Notes under the pieces: generated by a model
The model's database searches: none
Told to the model about the DNA's origin: nothing
What the model saw: the letters and a program-made list of their open reading frames with translations, nothing else
Program-made: the position numbers and the translations under genes
Part shown: piece by piece, positions 1 to 7,993 of the stretch
How the letters are laid out: the number at the start of each line of letters is the position of its first letter
How positions within the stretch are numbered: position 1 is the first letter of the stretch
Source: Acidimicrobiia bacterium
GTDB lineage: Bacteria; Actinomycetota; Acidimicrobiia; Acidimicrobiales; SKKL01
Direction of reading: 5' to 3'
DNA: 64,000 bases
Assembly: GCA_041676705.1 (NCBI GenBank)
Contig: JBAYRL010000006.1
Span: 50,943 to 114,942, forward strand

Positions 1-671
1 AGCTCGGCGCTCCATAGCTCGGTGCCGTCCCATGGCATTTGGGGATGGTTCCAACTCAACCAGACCAAACGGCTGCCGGTGGGGTCAACACGGGGGCTAG
101 AAACAAAATCGGCGCCGCTGACGAGCACCGTGGCAACGGTCGGCCCGTGGGCCCAAGCCGGAATGGCCACAATCTCGTTACGTGGTGTGGCCAGCACTTT
201 CCCATCAGGTTCCACATGGGTTTCTCGAACACAGATTACCCAGCGTCCATCGGGAGTGAGGGTGCCATCGGCATAGCGACGACCGTGATGCCCGGCCGGA
301 GTGCGGCTAATTTGTACCGCCTCTTCATCGCCGAGTGTGTAGCGGTATAGGGCTTGATCCTCCCAGTTAGTGAACCAGACCGTGTCGTCTTTGGTCCACC
401 ATGCACCCCCGCCGTACTCGTGCACCCGAGTACGGACAGACGGCTTTGACGGTATCGGTTCGGCAATTTCACCACTGCCAGCATTCCAGCGAACGAGCGC
501 TACTCGACCACCTTCTTCGGGTCGGCTTTCGCTCCACCAAATCGAGCCGTCGGTTCGGTCCACTTGCACATCAGAGAGGCCAGCAGCGGCGGCCACGACT
601 AAATCTGAAGTGATGGGGGTGGGCCAGGAACCGTACGGTGCTTCGCTAGAAGCTGGGCTAGGAAACTGCAT
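1..671 (-). CDS. S9 family peptidase (prolyl oligopeptidase type), N-terminal part, cut by window edge
   Basis: The minus strand is open from an ATG at 671 to the left edge (about 223 codons) with no stop, so the C-terminal part lies outside the window. The translation has the start typical of bacterial acylaminoacyl/dipeptidyl peptidases of family S9: an APYGSWPTPIT segment near residue 11, VHEYGGGAWW near residue 83, and a DPTGSRLVWLSWNHPQMPWD stretch near residue 200. These are blades of the beta-propeller that gates the active site. The catalytic Ser-Asp-His hydrolase domain is not in the window. An AGAGG-like ribosome site precedes the ATG. It lies 29 bases downstream of the aminotransferase gene on the same strand and may be cotranscribed. 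Confidence 0.8.
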   Translation of the reverse strand, partial: MQFPSPASSEAPYGSWPTPITSDLVVAAAAGLSDVQVDRTDGSIWWSESRPEEGGRVALVRWNAGSGEIAEPIPSKPSVRTRVHEYGGGAWWTKDDTVWFTNWEDQALYRYTLGDEEAVQISRTPAGHHGRRYADGTLTPDGRWVICVRETHVEPDGKVLATPRNEIVAIPAWAHGPTVATVLVSGADFVSSPRVDPTGSRLVWLSWNHPQMPWDGTELWSAE

Positions 672-700
672 AAGGCCATTTACCTCTTAAGAGACAACAT

Positions 701-1897
701 TCATGACAAGAAATCTACGATGCGAGACACTCCCTCACCCAGATCATCGTCGCCAAGTGCAAACGACAATCGAGCGTACCCAGGAGCCGCAAATGCTTCT
801 CCTGGAACAATGGCAACCTTGGCTTTCTCCAACAGCACATCAGCAAGCTCTAGCGTGGTGTTAACTTGCTGACCGCTAAAGGTTCGGCCAAGTAGCGCCT
901 CGAATGAAGGGAAAGCGTAGAACGCTCCTTGGGGCTCTAGCACATCCACGCCGGAAAGGCCGCGCAACATTTGGGTCATTAGCTTGCCTCGGCGCTCGAA
1001 GGCTTCCCGCATTTGCGCCACCGCATCGAGGGGACCAGAAACAGCTGCTAAGGCCGCCATTTGGCTCACGTTGGCCACGTTGGAAGTCTGGTGAGATTGC
1101 AGGTTAATGGCGGCGTTTGCAACGTCAGAAGGGGCGATCATCCAGCCCACTCGCCAACCGGTCATGGCGTAGGTCTTGGCCACACCGTTTAGCACAATGG
1201 CACGATCAGCTAGTTCGGGAACGAGCTTCACAATCGACGCAAACTTGTGCTCACCGAAGGTCAGGTGTTCATAGATCTCATCGGTGATTACCCAAATGCC
1301 AGCTTCGGCCGCCCAGCGTCCAATGGCGGCTATCTCTTCGGGCGGATAAACCGCTCCGGTGGGGTTCGACGGCGACACGAAAACTAGCGCCTTGGTACGC
1401 GGGGTGCGGGCCGCTTCCAGTTGCTCAATGGTGACCCTAAACCCGCTGGCAGCGTTGGTTGGAATTACAACCGACACGCCCCCACACAGCGCAATGGGCT
1501 CGGGATAGGTGGTCCAAAAAGGTGCTGGCAACAGCACTTCGTCGCCGGGGTCAAGCAAGGTCATGAAGGCGTTAAAGACGGCGTGTTTGCCACCATTGGT
1601 GACCACCACTTGTGAAGGGCTGACCTCATAACCCGAATCGCGATGAGTTTTTTCGGCTATCGCTTCTCGAAGCTCGGGCAAGCCAGCGGCTGGTGTATAA
1701 CGGTGCATAGCGGGATTGGCACACGCTTTGGCGGCTGCTTCGACAATGTAGTCAGGCGTAGAAAAATCGGGCTCACCGGCACCAAAGCCGATAACGGCTT
1801 CACCAGCAGCTTTCAAGGCCTTGGCTTTAGCGTCTACAGCCAGTGTTGCAGAGGGGGCTATGGCGGCCACACGGGCCGAAATACGCTGGGGTGACAT
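701..1897 (-). CDS. Pyridoxal-phosphate aminotransferase, aspartate aminotransferase type Ib
   Basis: A 398-residue fold-type I aminotransferase of the AspC/AspB (class I/II) family. Such enzymes move an amino group between aspartate (or another amino acid) and 2-oxoglutarate in the cytosol. Visible motifs are SPSNPTG (175-181), the PLP-ring Asp in TDEIYE (205-210) and the Schiff-base lysine K241 in NGVAKTYAMTGWRVGW. Length is normal for the Ib subgroup. The start is supported by an AGGAG ribosome site about 10 bases upstream. It is divergent from serC across 44 bases. Exact substrate cannot be told from sequence; aspartate is the default, but aromatic or prephenate substrates are possible in this subgroup. 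Confidence 0.85.
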   Translation of the reverse strand: MSPQRISARVAAIAPSATLAVDAKAKALKAAGEAVIGFGAGEPDFSTPDYIVEAAAKACANPAMHRYTPAAGLPELREAIAEKTHRDSGYEVSPSQVVVTNGGKHAVFNAFMTLLDPGDEVLLPAPFWTTYPEPIALCGGVSVVIPTNAASGFRVTIEQLEAARTPRTKALVFVSPSNPTGAVYPPEEIAAIGRWAAEAGIWVITDEIYEHLTFGEHKFASIVKLVPELADRAIVLNGVAKTYAMTGWRVGWMIAPSDVANAAINLQSHQTSNVANVSQMAALAAVSGPLDAVAQMREAFERRGKLMTQMLRGLSGVDVLEPQGAFYAFPSFEALLGRTFSGQQVNTTLELADVLLEKAKVAIVPGEAFAAPGYARLSFALGDDDLGEGVSRIVDFLS

Positions 1898-1941
1898 TCT
1901 CGATTAGCTCCTAGTAGTGATCGCCCGCAATAGTTACACGC

Positions 1942-3063
1942 GTGAGCGCAAACGACCCCACCATTACAATTCCCGATTCTCTGCTTCCAAGCGACGGCCG
2001 TTTTGGAGTCGGTCCATCACTTGTACGAACTGAGGCGGTATCCGCACTGGCAGAGGCGGCACCCCACTATCTTGGCACGTCACACCGACAATCCACAGTA
2101 CGCGACATGGTTGGTTTGCTTCGACGTGGCCTAGCCGAGCTTTTTGCCCTGCCTGAGGGCTATGAAGTCATCTTAGGCAACGGCGGAACGACGGCATTTT
2201 GGGACGCTGCTCTGTTTGGTTTGATTCGAAATCGTAGTCAGCATCTCAGTTTCGGCGAGTTCTCGTCGAAGTTCGCGGCCGGGGCGAAAGCGGCACCCTT
2301 TTTAGAAGATCCGTCCATCATTTCAGCTGAAGTTGGCAGCCACCCTGAAGCTGTCACCGAAGAAGGCATCGATCTGTACGCTTTCACCCAGAACGAAACT
2401 TCAACCGGTGTCATGATGCCCCTAGTGCGCCCCGCTGGCACCGATGCTTTAGTAGCGGTAGATGCCACCTCGGGTGCTGGAGGGCTGCGTTTTGACCCGA
2501 GCCAGGTCGACGTTTACTACTTCGCACCACAAAAAGCTTTGGCATCGGACGGCGGGTTGTGGCTCGCCGCTTGTTCGCCAGCCGCTATTGCACGGATTGA
2601 GGAACTTGCCAAAGAACGTTGGATTCCATCGTTTCTCGACTTAGCAGCGGCCCTCGATAATTCCCGTAAGGAACAGACCTACAACACTCCGGCCCTAGCC
2701 ACCATCTTCTTGGCGGAAGCCCAAGTTAGCTGGATCAACTCGAATGGTGGTTTGGAGTGGGCGGCTTCACGTTGCGATGAATCAGCCCGCATTATTTACG
2801 ACTGGGCCGACAACTCTTCCTTTGCCGAACCGTTTGTGCAAAACGTAGAAATGCGTTCCCATACGGTGGCGACTATCGATCTAGACGATTCGATCGAAGC
2901 CACCACCGTATCGAAGGTACTACGACAAAATGGCATTGTTGATACCGAGTCTTATCGTAAACTTGGCCGCAACCAGTTACGTATTGCACTGTTTCCTGCC
3001 ATTGAGCCTGCCAATATTGAAGCGTTGTGCGCCAGTATCGACTATGTAGCTGAAAAGCTTTAA
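1942..3063 (+). CDS. serC: Phosphoserine aminotransferase (mycobacterial type)
   Basis: 373 residues. Converts 3-phosphohydroxypyruvate and glutamate to phosphoserine and 2-oxoglutarate, the second step of serine synthesis. The protein begins with the FGVGPSLVR segment (21-29), followed by GTSHRQ (45-50), and the PLP lysine is K198 in YYFAPQKALASDGG, all as in the mycobacterial SerC branch rather than the E. coli type. The start is GTG at 1942; no ATG fits better. Its stop codon overlaps the stop of the convergent metY within a shared TTAA. Role fits its neighbour: serine is a precursor for sulfur amino acids made downstream by MetY-type enzymes. Confidence 0.9.
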   Translation: MSANDPTITIPDSLLPSDGRFGVGPSLVRTEAVSALAEAAPHYLGTSHRQSTVRDMVGLLRRGLAELFALPEGYEVILGNGGTTAFWDAALFGLIRNRSQHLSFGEFSSKFAAGAKAAPFLEDPSIISAEVGSHPEAVTEEGIDLYAFTQNETSTGVMMPLVRPAGTDALVAVDATSGAGGLRFDPSQVDVYYFAPQKALASDGGLWLAACSPAAIARIEELAKERWIPSFLDLAAALDNSRKEQTYNTPALATIFLAEAQVSWINSNGGLEWAASRCDESARIIYDWADNSSFAEPFVQNVEMRSHTVATIDLDDSIEATTVSKVLRQNGIVDTESYRKLGRNQLRIALFPAIEPANIEALCASIDYVAEKL

Positions 3064-4367
3064 GCGTTAAAACCCAGCTCTAAGTCGGCGATAATATCGT
3101 CGATGTGCTCGATACCAACCGAGAGACGGATGAGGCCAGGGTGTACGCCAGCGGCTAGTTGTTCTTCATCGTTTAGCTGTGAGTGGGTGGTAGTCGCTGG
3201 GTGGATAACCAAAGAACGGGTGTCACCCAGGTTGGCCACGTGGTAGTGAAGCTTCAGCGCTTCAACGAACTTGCGCCCGGCCTCGCGCCCGCCTTTGATC
3301 ACGAACGACGGCAATGAGCCAGCGCCTAGAGGCGAATATTTCTGGGCACGCTCGAAATAGGGACTAGAAGGTAATCCAGCATAGTTAACCGACTCGACCT
3401 GGGGATGGTTCGCCAGGTATTCGGCAACGGCTTTGGCGTTCGAGACATGGCGTTCCATGCGCAACGAAAGCGTTTGTAGGCCCTGGAGGAAATAGAACAC
3501 GTTCTGCGGTGCGATGGCCGAACCAAGGTCACGCAGCAGCTGAACCCGAGCTTTGGCGATATACGCACCGTGGCCGAGCATGGGGAAATACTCCAGGCCG
3601 TGGTAGCTGGGGTCAGGTTCAGTGAAGTTAGGGAAACGACCGCTTGCGGCGTAGTCGAACTTACCCCCATCAACAATCACGCCACCGATCGAGTTACCGT
3701 GCCCACCAATAAACTTGGTAGCCGAGTGGATGACAATGTCGGCACCCCACTCAATGGGCCGGATGAGATACGGAGTCGCCACTGTATTATCAATTACTAG
3801 TGGAATTCCGAACGAGTGGGCAGTGTTAGCCACCGTTTCAATATCTAAAATATCGTTCTTGGGATTACCAATCGATTCGCCATAATAGGCTTTGGTGTTA
3901 TCACGGGTAGCAGCAGCCCAAGAATCTGCATCATCCGGGTCTTCCACAAAAGACACTTCGATACCAAGTTTGGGAAGTGTGTAGTGGAAAAGGTTATATG
4001 TTCCCCCGTATAGCGAAGGTGACGAGACAATATGGTCACCTGCCTGGGCCAGGTTCAAGACCGCCAAGGTTTCGGCTGCTTGCCCACTAGAAACCGCCAA
4101 GGCACCGGGTACACCGGCCGCTGTTTCTTCAATACCACCTTCCAAGCTGGCCATGCGAGCTTCAAAGACCGCCTGAGTTGGATTCATGATCCGGGTGTAA
4201 ATGTTGCCCGGTCGTTGCAGCGCAAAAAGAGCGGCTGCATGTTCTGAGTCTTCAAACTGGAAGGCCGTAGTTTGATAGATCGGTGTGGTCACCGATCCTG
4301 TGGTGGGGTCGGCTTGTTGTCCAGCGTGAATCTGGCGGGTCTCAAAAGCTGCTTGGTGCTCGGTCAT
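3060..4367 (-). CDS. metY: O-acetylhomoserine sulfhydrylase (aminocarboxypropyltransferase)
   Basis: 435-residue Cys/Met-metabolism PLP enzyme. It makes homocysteine directly from O-acetylhomoserine and sulfide. The PLP lysine is K218 in IHSATKFIGGHGNSIGG. The length (about 430 residues against about 390 for cystathionine gamma-synthase), together with the opening ETRQIHAGQQADPTTGSVTTPIYQT, distinguishes MetY from MetB/MetZ. An AGGAGAGGT ribosome site lies just before the ATG. The gene is a single unit: the ilvC terminator stands upstream and it ends tail to tail with serC, sharing a TTAA. I see no SAM riboswitch in the short leader. Confidence 0.9.
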   Translation of the reverse strand: MTEHQAAFETRQIHAGQQADPTTGSVTTPIYQTTAFQFEDSEHAAALFALQRPGNIYTRIMNPTQAVFEARMASLEGGIEETAAGVPGALAVSSGQAAETLAVLNLAQAGDHIVSSPSLYGGTYNLFHYTLPKLGIEVSFVEDPDDADSWAAATRDNTKAYYGESIGNPKNDILDIETVANTAHSFGIPLVIDNTVATPYLIRPIEWGADIVIHSATKFIGGHGNSIGGVIVDGGKFDYAASGRFPNFTEPDPSYHGLEYFPMLGHGAYIAKARVQLLRDLGSAIAPQNVFYFLQGLQTLSLRMERHVSNAKAVAEYLANHPQVESVNYAGLPSSPYFERAQKYSPLGAGSLPSFVIKGGREAGRKFVEALKLHYHVANLGDTRSLVIHPATTTHSQLNDEEQLAAGVHPGLIRLSVGIEHIDDIIADLELGFNA

Positions 4368-4448
4368 TACCTCTCCTAAAGTTCTCGGAATTTCACCCTA
4401 GCTAATCCCGACTAGTTTGGTCACATTTAGCTAGCCATAAAAATAAGA

Positions 4449-4481
4449 AAGGGCCTGACCGAATTTCTCAGCCAGGCCCTT
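4449..4481 (-). terminator. Intrinsic terminator downstream of ilvC
   Basis: Read on the minus strand, AAGGGCCTG pairs with CAGGCCCTT (9 bp) and is followed by the T-rich run TCTTATTTTTA. It starts about 10 bases after the ilvC stop and so ends the ilvBNC transcript, separating it from metY on the same strand. Confidence 0.85.
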
Positions 4482-4491
4482 AGCTTAGGGG

Positions 4492-5517
4492 TTAACCCCC
4501 AGATGCATCTTGTACACGGGTCTTACCGGCTGCGATCCAAGGCATCATCGAGCGCAGCTCTTCACCGATTTTCTCGATGGGATGCTCTTTCCCAGCAGCT
4601 TCTAAGGCGTGGAAATTGGCTCGGCCAGAACGGCTCTCGGCGATCCATTCTTCGGCGAATTTACCTGATTGAATTTCACCCAAGATGGTACGCATCTCTT
4701 CTTTAACCGAATCATTAATGATTCGTGGGCCCCGAGTAAGGTCACCATATTCGGCAGTGTCGGAGATGGAATAGCGCATGCCGCTGATGCCTTGTTCGTA
4801 CATCAAGTCAACAATCAGCTTCAGCTCGTGCAGGCACTCAAAATATGCCGATTCGGGCTGATAACCCGCCTCAACCAAGGTTTCAAAACCCGCTTGCACC
4901 AGTGAGGTTACGCCACCACAAAGCACAACTTGTTCACCAAAGAGATCGGTTTCGGTTTCTTCAGCAAAAGTGGTGTCGAGAACACCGGCCCGGCTGCCGC
5001 CAATAGCGTCAGCGTATGCCAAAGCCAAGCCATGGGCAGTACCGCTAGCGTCTTGCGCCACGGCGATTAACGCTGGCACGCCACCGCCTTCTTCGTAGGT
5101 ACGGCGCACCAAGTGACCAGGGCCCTTAGGAGCAACCATGGCCACGTCGAGACCAGCTTCGGGCACGATTTGGTCAAACCGGATGTTGAAACCGTGAGCA
5201 AAAAACACGGCATCGCCATCGTTTAGATTCGGAGCGATCGACTCTTCATAAACAGCCTTTTGCTCAGTGTCAGGTAGCAGAATCATGACCAAATCAGCTT
5301 CGGCCGAGGCGTCGGCAACCGAAAGCACCCGCAGCCCGGCCGCTTCAGCTTTGGCCTTGGACGATGATCCATCACGCAGACCAACGCGAACGTCGATGCC
5401 CGAGTCTTTCAAGTTGAGCGCATGAGCGTGGCCTTGGGAGCCGTAGCCGATTACCGCCACCTTGCGGTTGGCGATCAGCGATCGATCGGCATCTTTTTCG
5501 TAGTAGACGTTCGCCAC
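4492..5517 (-). CDS. ilvC: Ketol-acid reductoisomerase (NADP+)
   Basis: 341 residues, class I (short) enzyme. It isomerises and reduces acetolactate or acetohydroxybutyrate to the dihydroxy acids of valine, leucine and isoleucine synthesis. The Rossmann motif VIGYGSQGHAHALNLKDSG occupies about residues 22-40, with AHGFNI and APKGPGHLVRRTYEEG after it and the C-terminal knotted domain with its acidic metal ligands (E...CLHELKLIVDLMYEQG). Last gene of the ilvBNC unit, 33 bases after ilvN, and followed at once by a strong terminator. Expression is probably set by the attenuator upstream of ilvB. Confidence 0.97.
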   Translation of the reverse strand: MANVYYEKDADRSLIANRKVAVIGYGSQGHAHALNLKDSGIDVRVGLRDGSSSKAKAEAAGLRVLSVADASAEADLVMILLPDTEQKAVYEESIAPNLNDGDAVFFAHGFNIRFDQIVPEAGLDVAMVAPKGPGHLVRRTYEEGGGVPALIAVAQDASGTAHGLALAYADAIGGSRAGVLDTTFAEETETDLFGEQVVLCGGVTSLVQAGFETLVEAGYQPESAYFECLHELKLIVDLMYEQGISGMRYSISDTAEYGDLTRGPRIINDSVKEEMRTILGEIQSGKFAEEWIAESRSGRANFHALEAAGKEHPIEKIGEELRSMMPWIAAGKTRVQDASGG

Positions 5518-5550
5518 TAGGGGTTTCTCCTATCAAGTAAATAATACAAT

Positions 5551-6051
5551 TTAGTTACGGCGGTTGAGTTTTGAGAGGGCGACCCGCCCGGTGCGCTGCA
5601 ACTCTACAATTCCATATGGTCGCAGCAACGACTCGAAGTCATCAACCTTGACCGGATTGCCATCAAGCGAAACGGTCATTTCGTTCCGGCCGACGTTGAG
5701 TATCTTGCCCTCAAAGATTTGAACTAGCTCGAGTACCCGTGCCCTATCGCCTTCGGTGGTACGAACGGTAGCTAAGAGCAGTTCGCGTTCTACCGAATCA
5801 CGGGGATGCAATTCACTGATCTTAACCACATTGATCAGCTTAAAAAGCTGCTTAATGACTTGGTCGAGCGGTGCTGCTTCCACATCGACCACAATCGTGA
5901 TACGGCTGAAGCGATCGTCGTCGGTAGGTGCCACCGCCAATGACTGGATGTTGTAACCGCGGCGAGCAAACAACGATGCTACTCGGGCCAAGACACCGGC
6001 TTTGTTTTCCACCAGAACGGTCAGCGTGCGGTATGAAGCATCTTCGGTCAT
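5551..6051 (-). CDS. ilvN: Acetolactate synthase small (regulatory) subunit
   Basis: 166 residues. It binds the IlvB catalytic subunit, raises its activity and gives feedback inhibition, mainly by valine. The N-terminal ACT domain (about 7-80) reads TLTVLVENKAGVLARVASLF followed by RRGYNIQSLAV, the classical effector-binding face. The second half (from about 90, RELLLATVRT) is the C-terminal ALS small-subunit domain. Its ATG overlaps the end of ilvB by 4 bases, so translational coupling is likely. Length is typical for actinobacterial IlvN. Confidence 0.95.
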   Translation of the reverse strand: MTEDASYRTLTVLVENKAGVLARVASLFARRGYNIQSLAVAPTDDDRFSRITIVVDVEAAPLDQVIKQLFKLINVVKISELHPRDSVERELLLATVRTTEGDRARVLELVQIFEGKILNVGRNEMTVSLDGNPVKVDDFESLLRPYGIVELQRTGRVALSKLNRRN

Positions 6052-7790
6052 GAGAGCAGTCCTCGCTGGCTTGGATCAACAACAACTTCAGAGTTGGTCG
6101 CCCCGGCGGGAACCATGGGGAACACTTTTTCCGCCGAGTCGGTGCGAAAGTCGATCACCACGGGGCGATCGTTAATGGCATTGGCCGCCTCAATGGCCGC
6201 CGGCACATCGTCGGGTGCTTCGACCCGCATACCTACACAGCCCATAGATTCAGCCCACATCTTATAATCAGGCAGGTCAGGCGAGAGATAAACCTCGGAA
6301 TAGCGTTCTTCGTAGAACATTTCTTGCCACTGTCGAACCATGCCCAGATAAGCGTTGTTCAATATTGCTATCTTGACAGGAATTTGCTCAGCGGCGGCCG
6401 TGGCCAACTCTTGGGCCGTCATTTGGAAACAACCGTCGCCATCAACCGCCCACACCGTGCGATCGGGCTTACCAACTTTGGCACCAATGGCCGCTGGTAC
6501 CGCGAAGCCCATGGTGCCCAAACCGCCCGAGTTGACCCAGGTGTACGGGTGATTGAACTGCCACCATTGGCTGGTCCACATCTGGTGTTGGCCCACACCG
6601 GCCACCACGATCGTATCTTCGGGCGTTGAGGGTGCATCGCGTAGCTGTTCCAGCACAAATTGTGGTTTTAGAGCCGCACCAACCTCGGAAGGTTCATAGG
6701 TGAGCGGAAATTTTTCTCGCCACGCCGAAATTCTGGTTTTCCATGCGGAACGATCGGGAATAGCACTTTCACCCATCTGGCGCAGCACCGCCAAAAGGTC
6801 TTCCAAAGCCAACCGGCTATCGCCAATGATCGCCACGTCAGGGCGTCGAACCTTAGCAATTTCGGCCGGGTCAATATCAATATGAATTATCTTGGCGTGC
6901 GGTGCGAAACCAGCCAGCTTGCCCGTTACCCGGTCATCGAATCGAGCACCAACGGCGATCAACAAGTCGGCCTCTTGCATGGCGGTGATAGCAGTGTAAG
7001 TACCGTGCATACCCGGCATGCCAAGGGCTAGTTCGTGTTCATCGGGGAAGGCACCTCGTGCCATCAAAGTGGTGACCACATGGATGTCTTGGTATTCGGC
7101 CAGGGCCCGCAACTCATCGGCGGCACGTGCCTTCAGCACTCCCCCACCCACATACAGAACCGGTCGGGTTGACTGGTTGATCAACTCGGCCGCCGCACGG
7201 ATGGACTCGGGTTCAGCTTTCGAGATGGGGTGATAACCAGGCAGGTCTACCGCTTCTGGCCAGTACCAATCGAGCGCCGAGTTAGGGTTGGTCGGGTCGA
7301 CAATGTCTTTCGAGATGTCCACCAAGACTGGGCCTGGCCGTCCGGTGGTGGCGATGTGGAAGGCTTCTCGAATGACCCTAGGGATATCGGCGGCGTTGGT
7401 GACTAGTTCGTTGTGTTTGGTGACCGAACGAGTAATACCAACGGTGTCGACTTCTTGGAAGGCATCGGTGCCAATTGCGGCTGCAGGTACTTGACCGGTA
7501 ATGACCACCATTGGGATCGAGTCCATAAATGCATCGGCCAGTGGGGTGATGATGTTGGTTGCCCCAGGGCCGCTAGTGACCATGGCGACACCGGGCCGAC
7601 CGGTCACATGGGCATAACCTTCGGCCATGTGCCCAGCACCTTGTTCATGACGGGCCAGAATGTGACGGATCGGCGAGTCGATAATCGGGTCGTATACCGG
7701 CAGAATCGCCCCGCCCGGAAGACCGAAAATTACCTCTACGCCTTCCATCTCCAGACTCTTGATTAGGGCTTGTCCACCGTTCATCTTCAT
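6048..7790 (-). CDS. ilvB: Acetolactate synthase large (catalytic) subunit
   Basis: 580 residues from the preferred ATG at 7790. Thiamine diphosphate enzyme that condenses pyruvate with pyruvate or 2-oxobutyrate, the committed step of branched-chain amino acid synthesis. The N-terminal domain has GGQALIKSLEMEGVEVIFG and the catalytic Glu in RHEQGAGHMAEGYA; the TPP/Mg motif GDGCFQM...NNAYLGMVRQWQ lies at about 445-475. I chose the ATG at 7790 because GAGG stands 6-7 bases upstream; an in-frame ATG at 7808 would add six residues. It is preceded by a leader-peptide/terminator region and overlaps ilvN by 4 bases. Confidence 0.95.
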   Translation of the reverse strand: MKMNGGQALIKSLEMEGVEVIFGLPGGAILPVYDPIIDSPIRHILARHEQGAGHMAEGYAHVTGRPGVAMVTSGPGATNIITPLADAFMDSIPMVVITGQVPAAAIGTDAFQEVDTVGITRSVTKHNELVTNAADIPRVIREAFHIATTGRPGPVLVDISKDIVDPTNPNSALDWYWPEAVDLPGYHPISKAEPESIRAAAELINQSTRPVLYVGGGVLKARAADELRALAEYQDIHVVTTLMARGAFPDEHELALGMPGMHGTYTAITAMQEADLLIAVGARFDDRVTGKLAGFAPHAKIIHIDIDPAEIAKVRRPDVAIIGDSRLALEDLLAVLRQMGESAIPDRSAWKTRISAWREKFPLTYEPSEVGAALKPQFVLEQLRDAPSTPEDTIVVAGVGQHQMWTSQWWQFNHPYTWVNSGGLGTMGFAVPAAIGAKVGKPDRTVWAVDGDGCFQMTAQELATAAAEQIPVKIAILNNAYLGMVRQWQEMFYEERYSEVYLSPDLPDYKMWAESMGCVGMRVEAPDDVPAAIEAANAINDRPVVIDFRTDSAEKVFPMVPAGATNSEVVVDPSQRGLLS

Positions 7791-7834
7791 TGATTTCCTC
7801 GAGATCATGGGGCTATTAGGGCGAAAACTAAGAC

Positions 7835-7854
7835 GACCTCCCTAGGGGGAGGTC
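7835..7854 (-). terminator. Attenuator hairpin upstream of ilvB
   Basis: On the minus strand GACCTCCC pairs with GGGAGGTC (8 bp, G+C rich) around a 4-base loop, followed by GTCTTAGTTTT. This has the form of an intrinsic terminator, yet it sits inside the leader, 45 bases before the ilvB start and 33 bases after the stop of the Leu-Val-Val-Val leader peptide. This is the layout of amino-acid attenuation. I did not find a convincing antiterminator pairing by eye. Confidence 0.7.
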
Positions 7855-7858
7855 GGTA

Positions 7859-7888
7859 AGCGCACACCAATTATTTCTGGCGTGCGCT
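7859..7888 (-). promoter_or_regulatory. Leader hairpin overlapping the leader-peptide stop codon
   Basis: On the minus strand AGCGCAC pairs with GTGCGCT (7 bp) around a 16-base A+T-rich loop. Its 5' arm overlaps the TAG of the leader peptide, so a ribosome finishing or stalled on the leader would control whether it forms. It precedes the terminator hairpin by four bases and is the natural candidate for a pause or competing structure in ilvBNC attenuation. Confidence 0.5.
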
Positions 7889-7925
7889 AGTTCACTACTA
7901 CAAGGTTGTGAGAAGAAACAGACAC
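7887..7925 (-). CDS. Putative ilvBNC leader peptide (12 aa)
   Basis: A GTG-started reading frame of 12 codons ends ...NLVVVN-stop, that is, a Leu-Val-Val-Val run of the very amino acids made by the operon. Leader peptides of this kind precede ilvB in corynebacteria and other actinobacteria, where they drive transcription attenuation. There is no clear ribosome site before the GTG. An overlapping alternative frame (ATG at 7987, stop at 7898, 29 residues, rich in Leu with Ile-Val) is also possible. The following two hairpins support a leader function whichever frame is used. Confidence 0.5.
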   Translation of the reverse strand: MSVSSHNLVVVN

Positions 7926-7993
7926 AATGGTGATTGTGGCAGTTTCACGATAGGGATAGCAAACCCCCTGCGACCTTTGTTCAACATTGAGGC

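Noticed and set aside
1783..1810. GCCGATAA inside the aminotransferase gene as a sigma-28 site
   Set aside because: No TNAA stands 15 bases upstream and it lies within a coding region far from any flagellar gene.
4368..4448. Possible SAM riboswitch before metY
   Set aside because: The leader is under 80 bases and I could not find the four-helix junction or its conserved motifs.
7898..7987. 29-codon ATG frame as ilvBNC leader peptide
   Set aside because: It is Leu-rich and cannot be excluded, but the frame ending NLVVVN fits known Val/Leu-run leaders better and ends exactly at the first hairpin.
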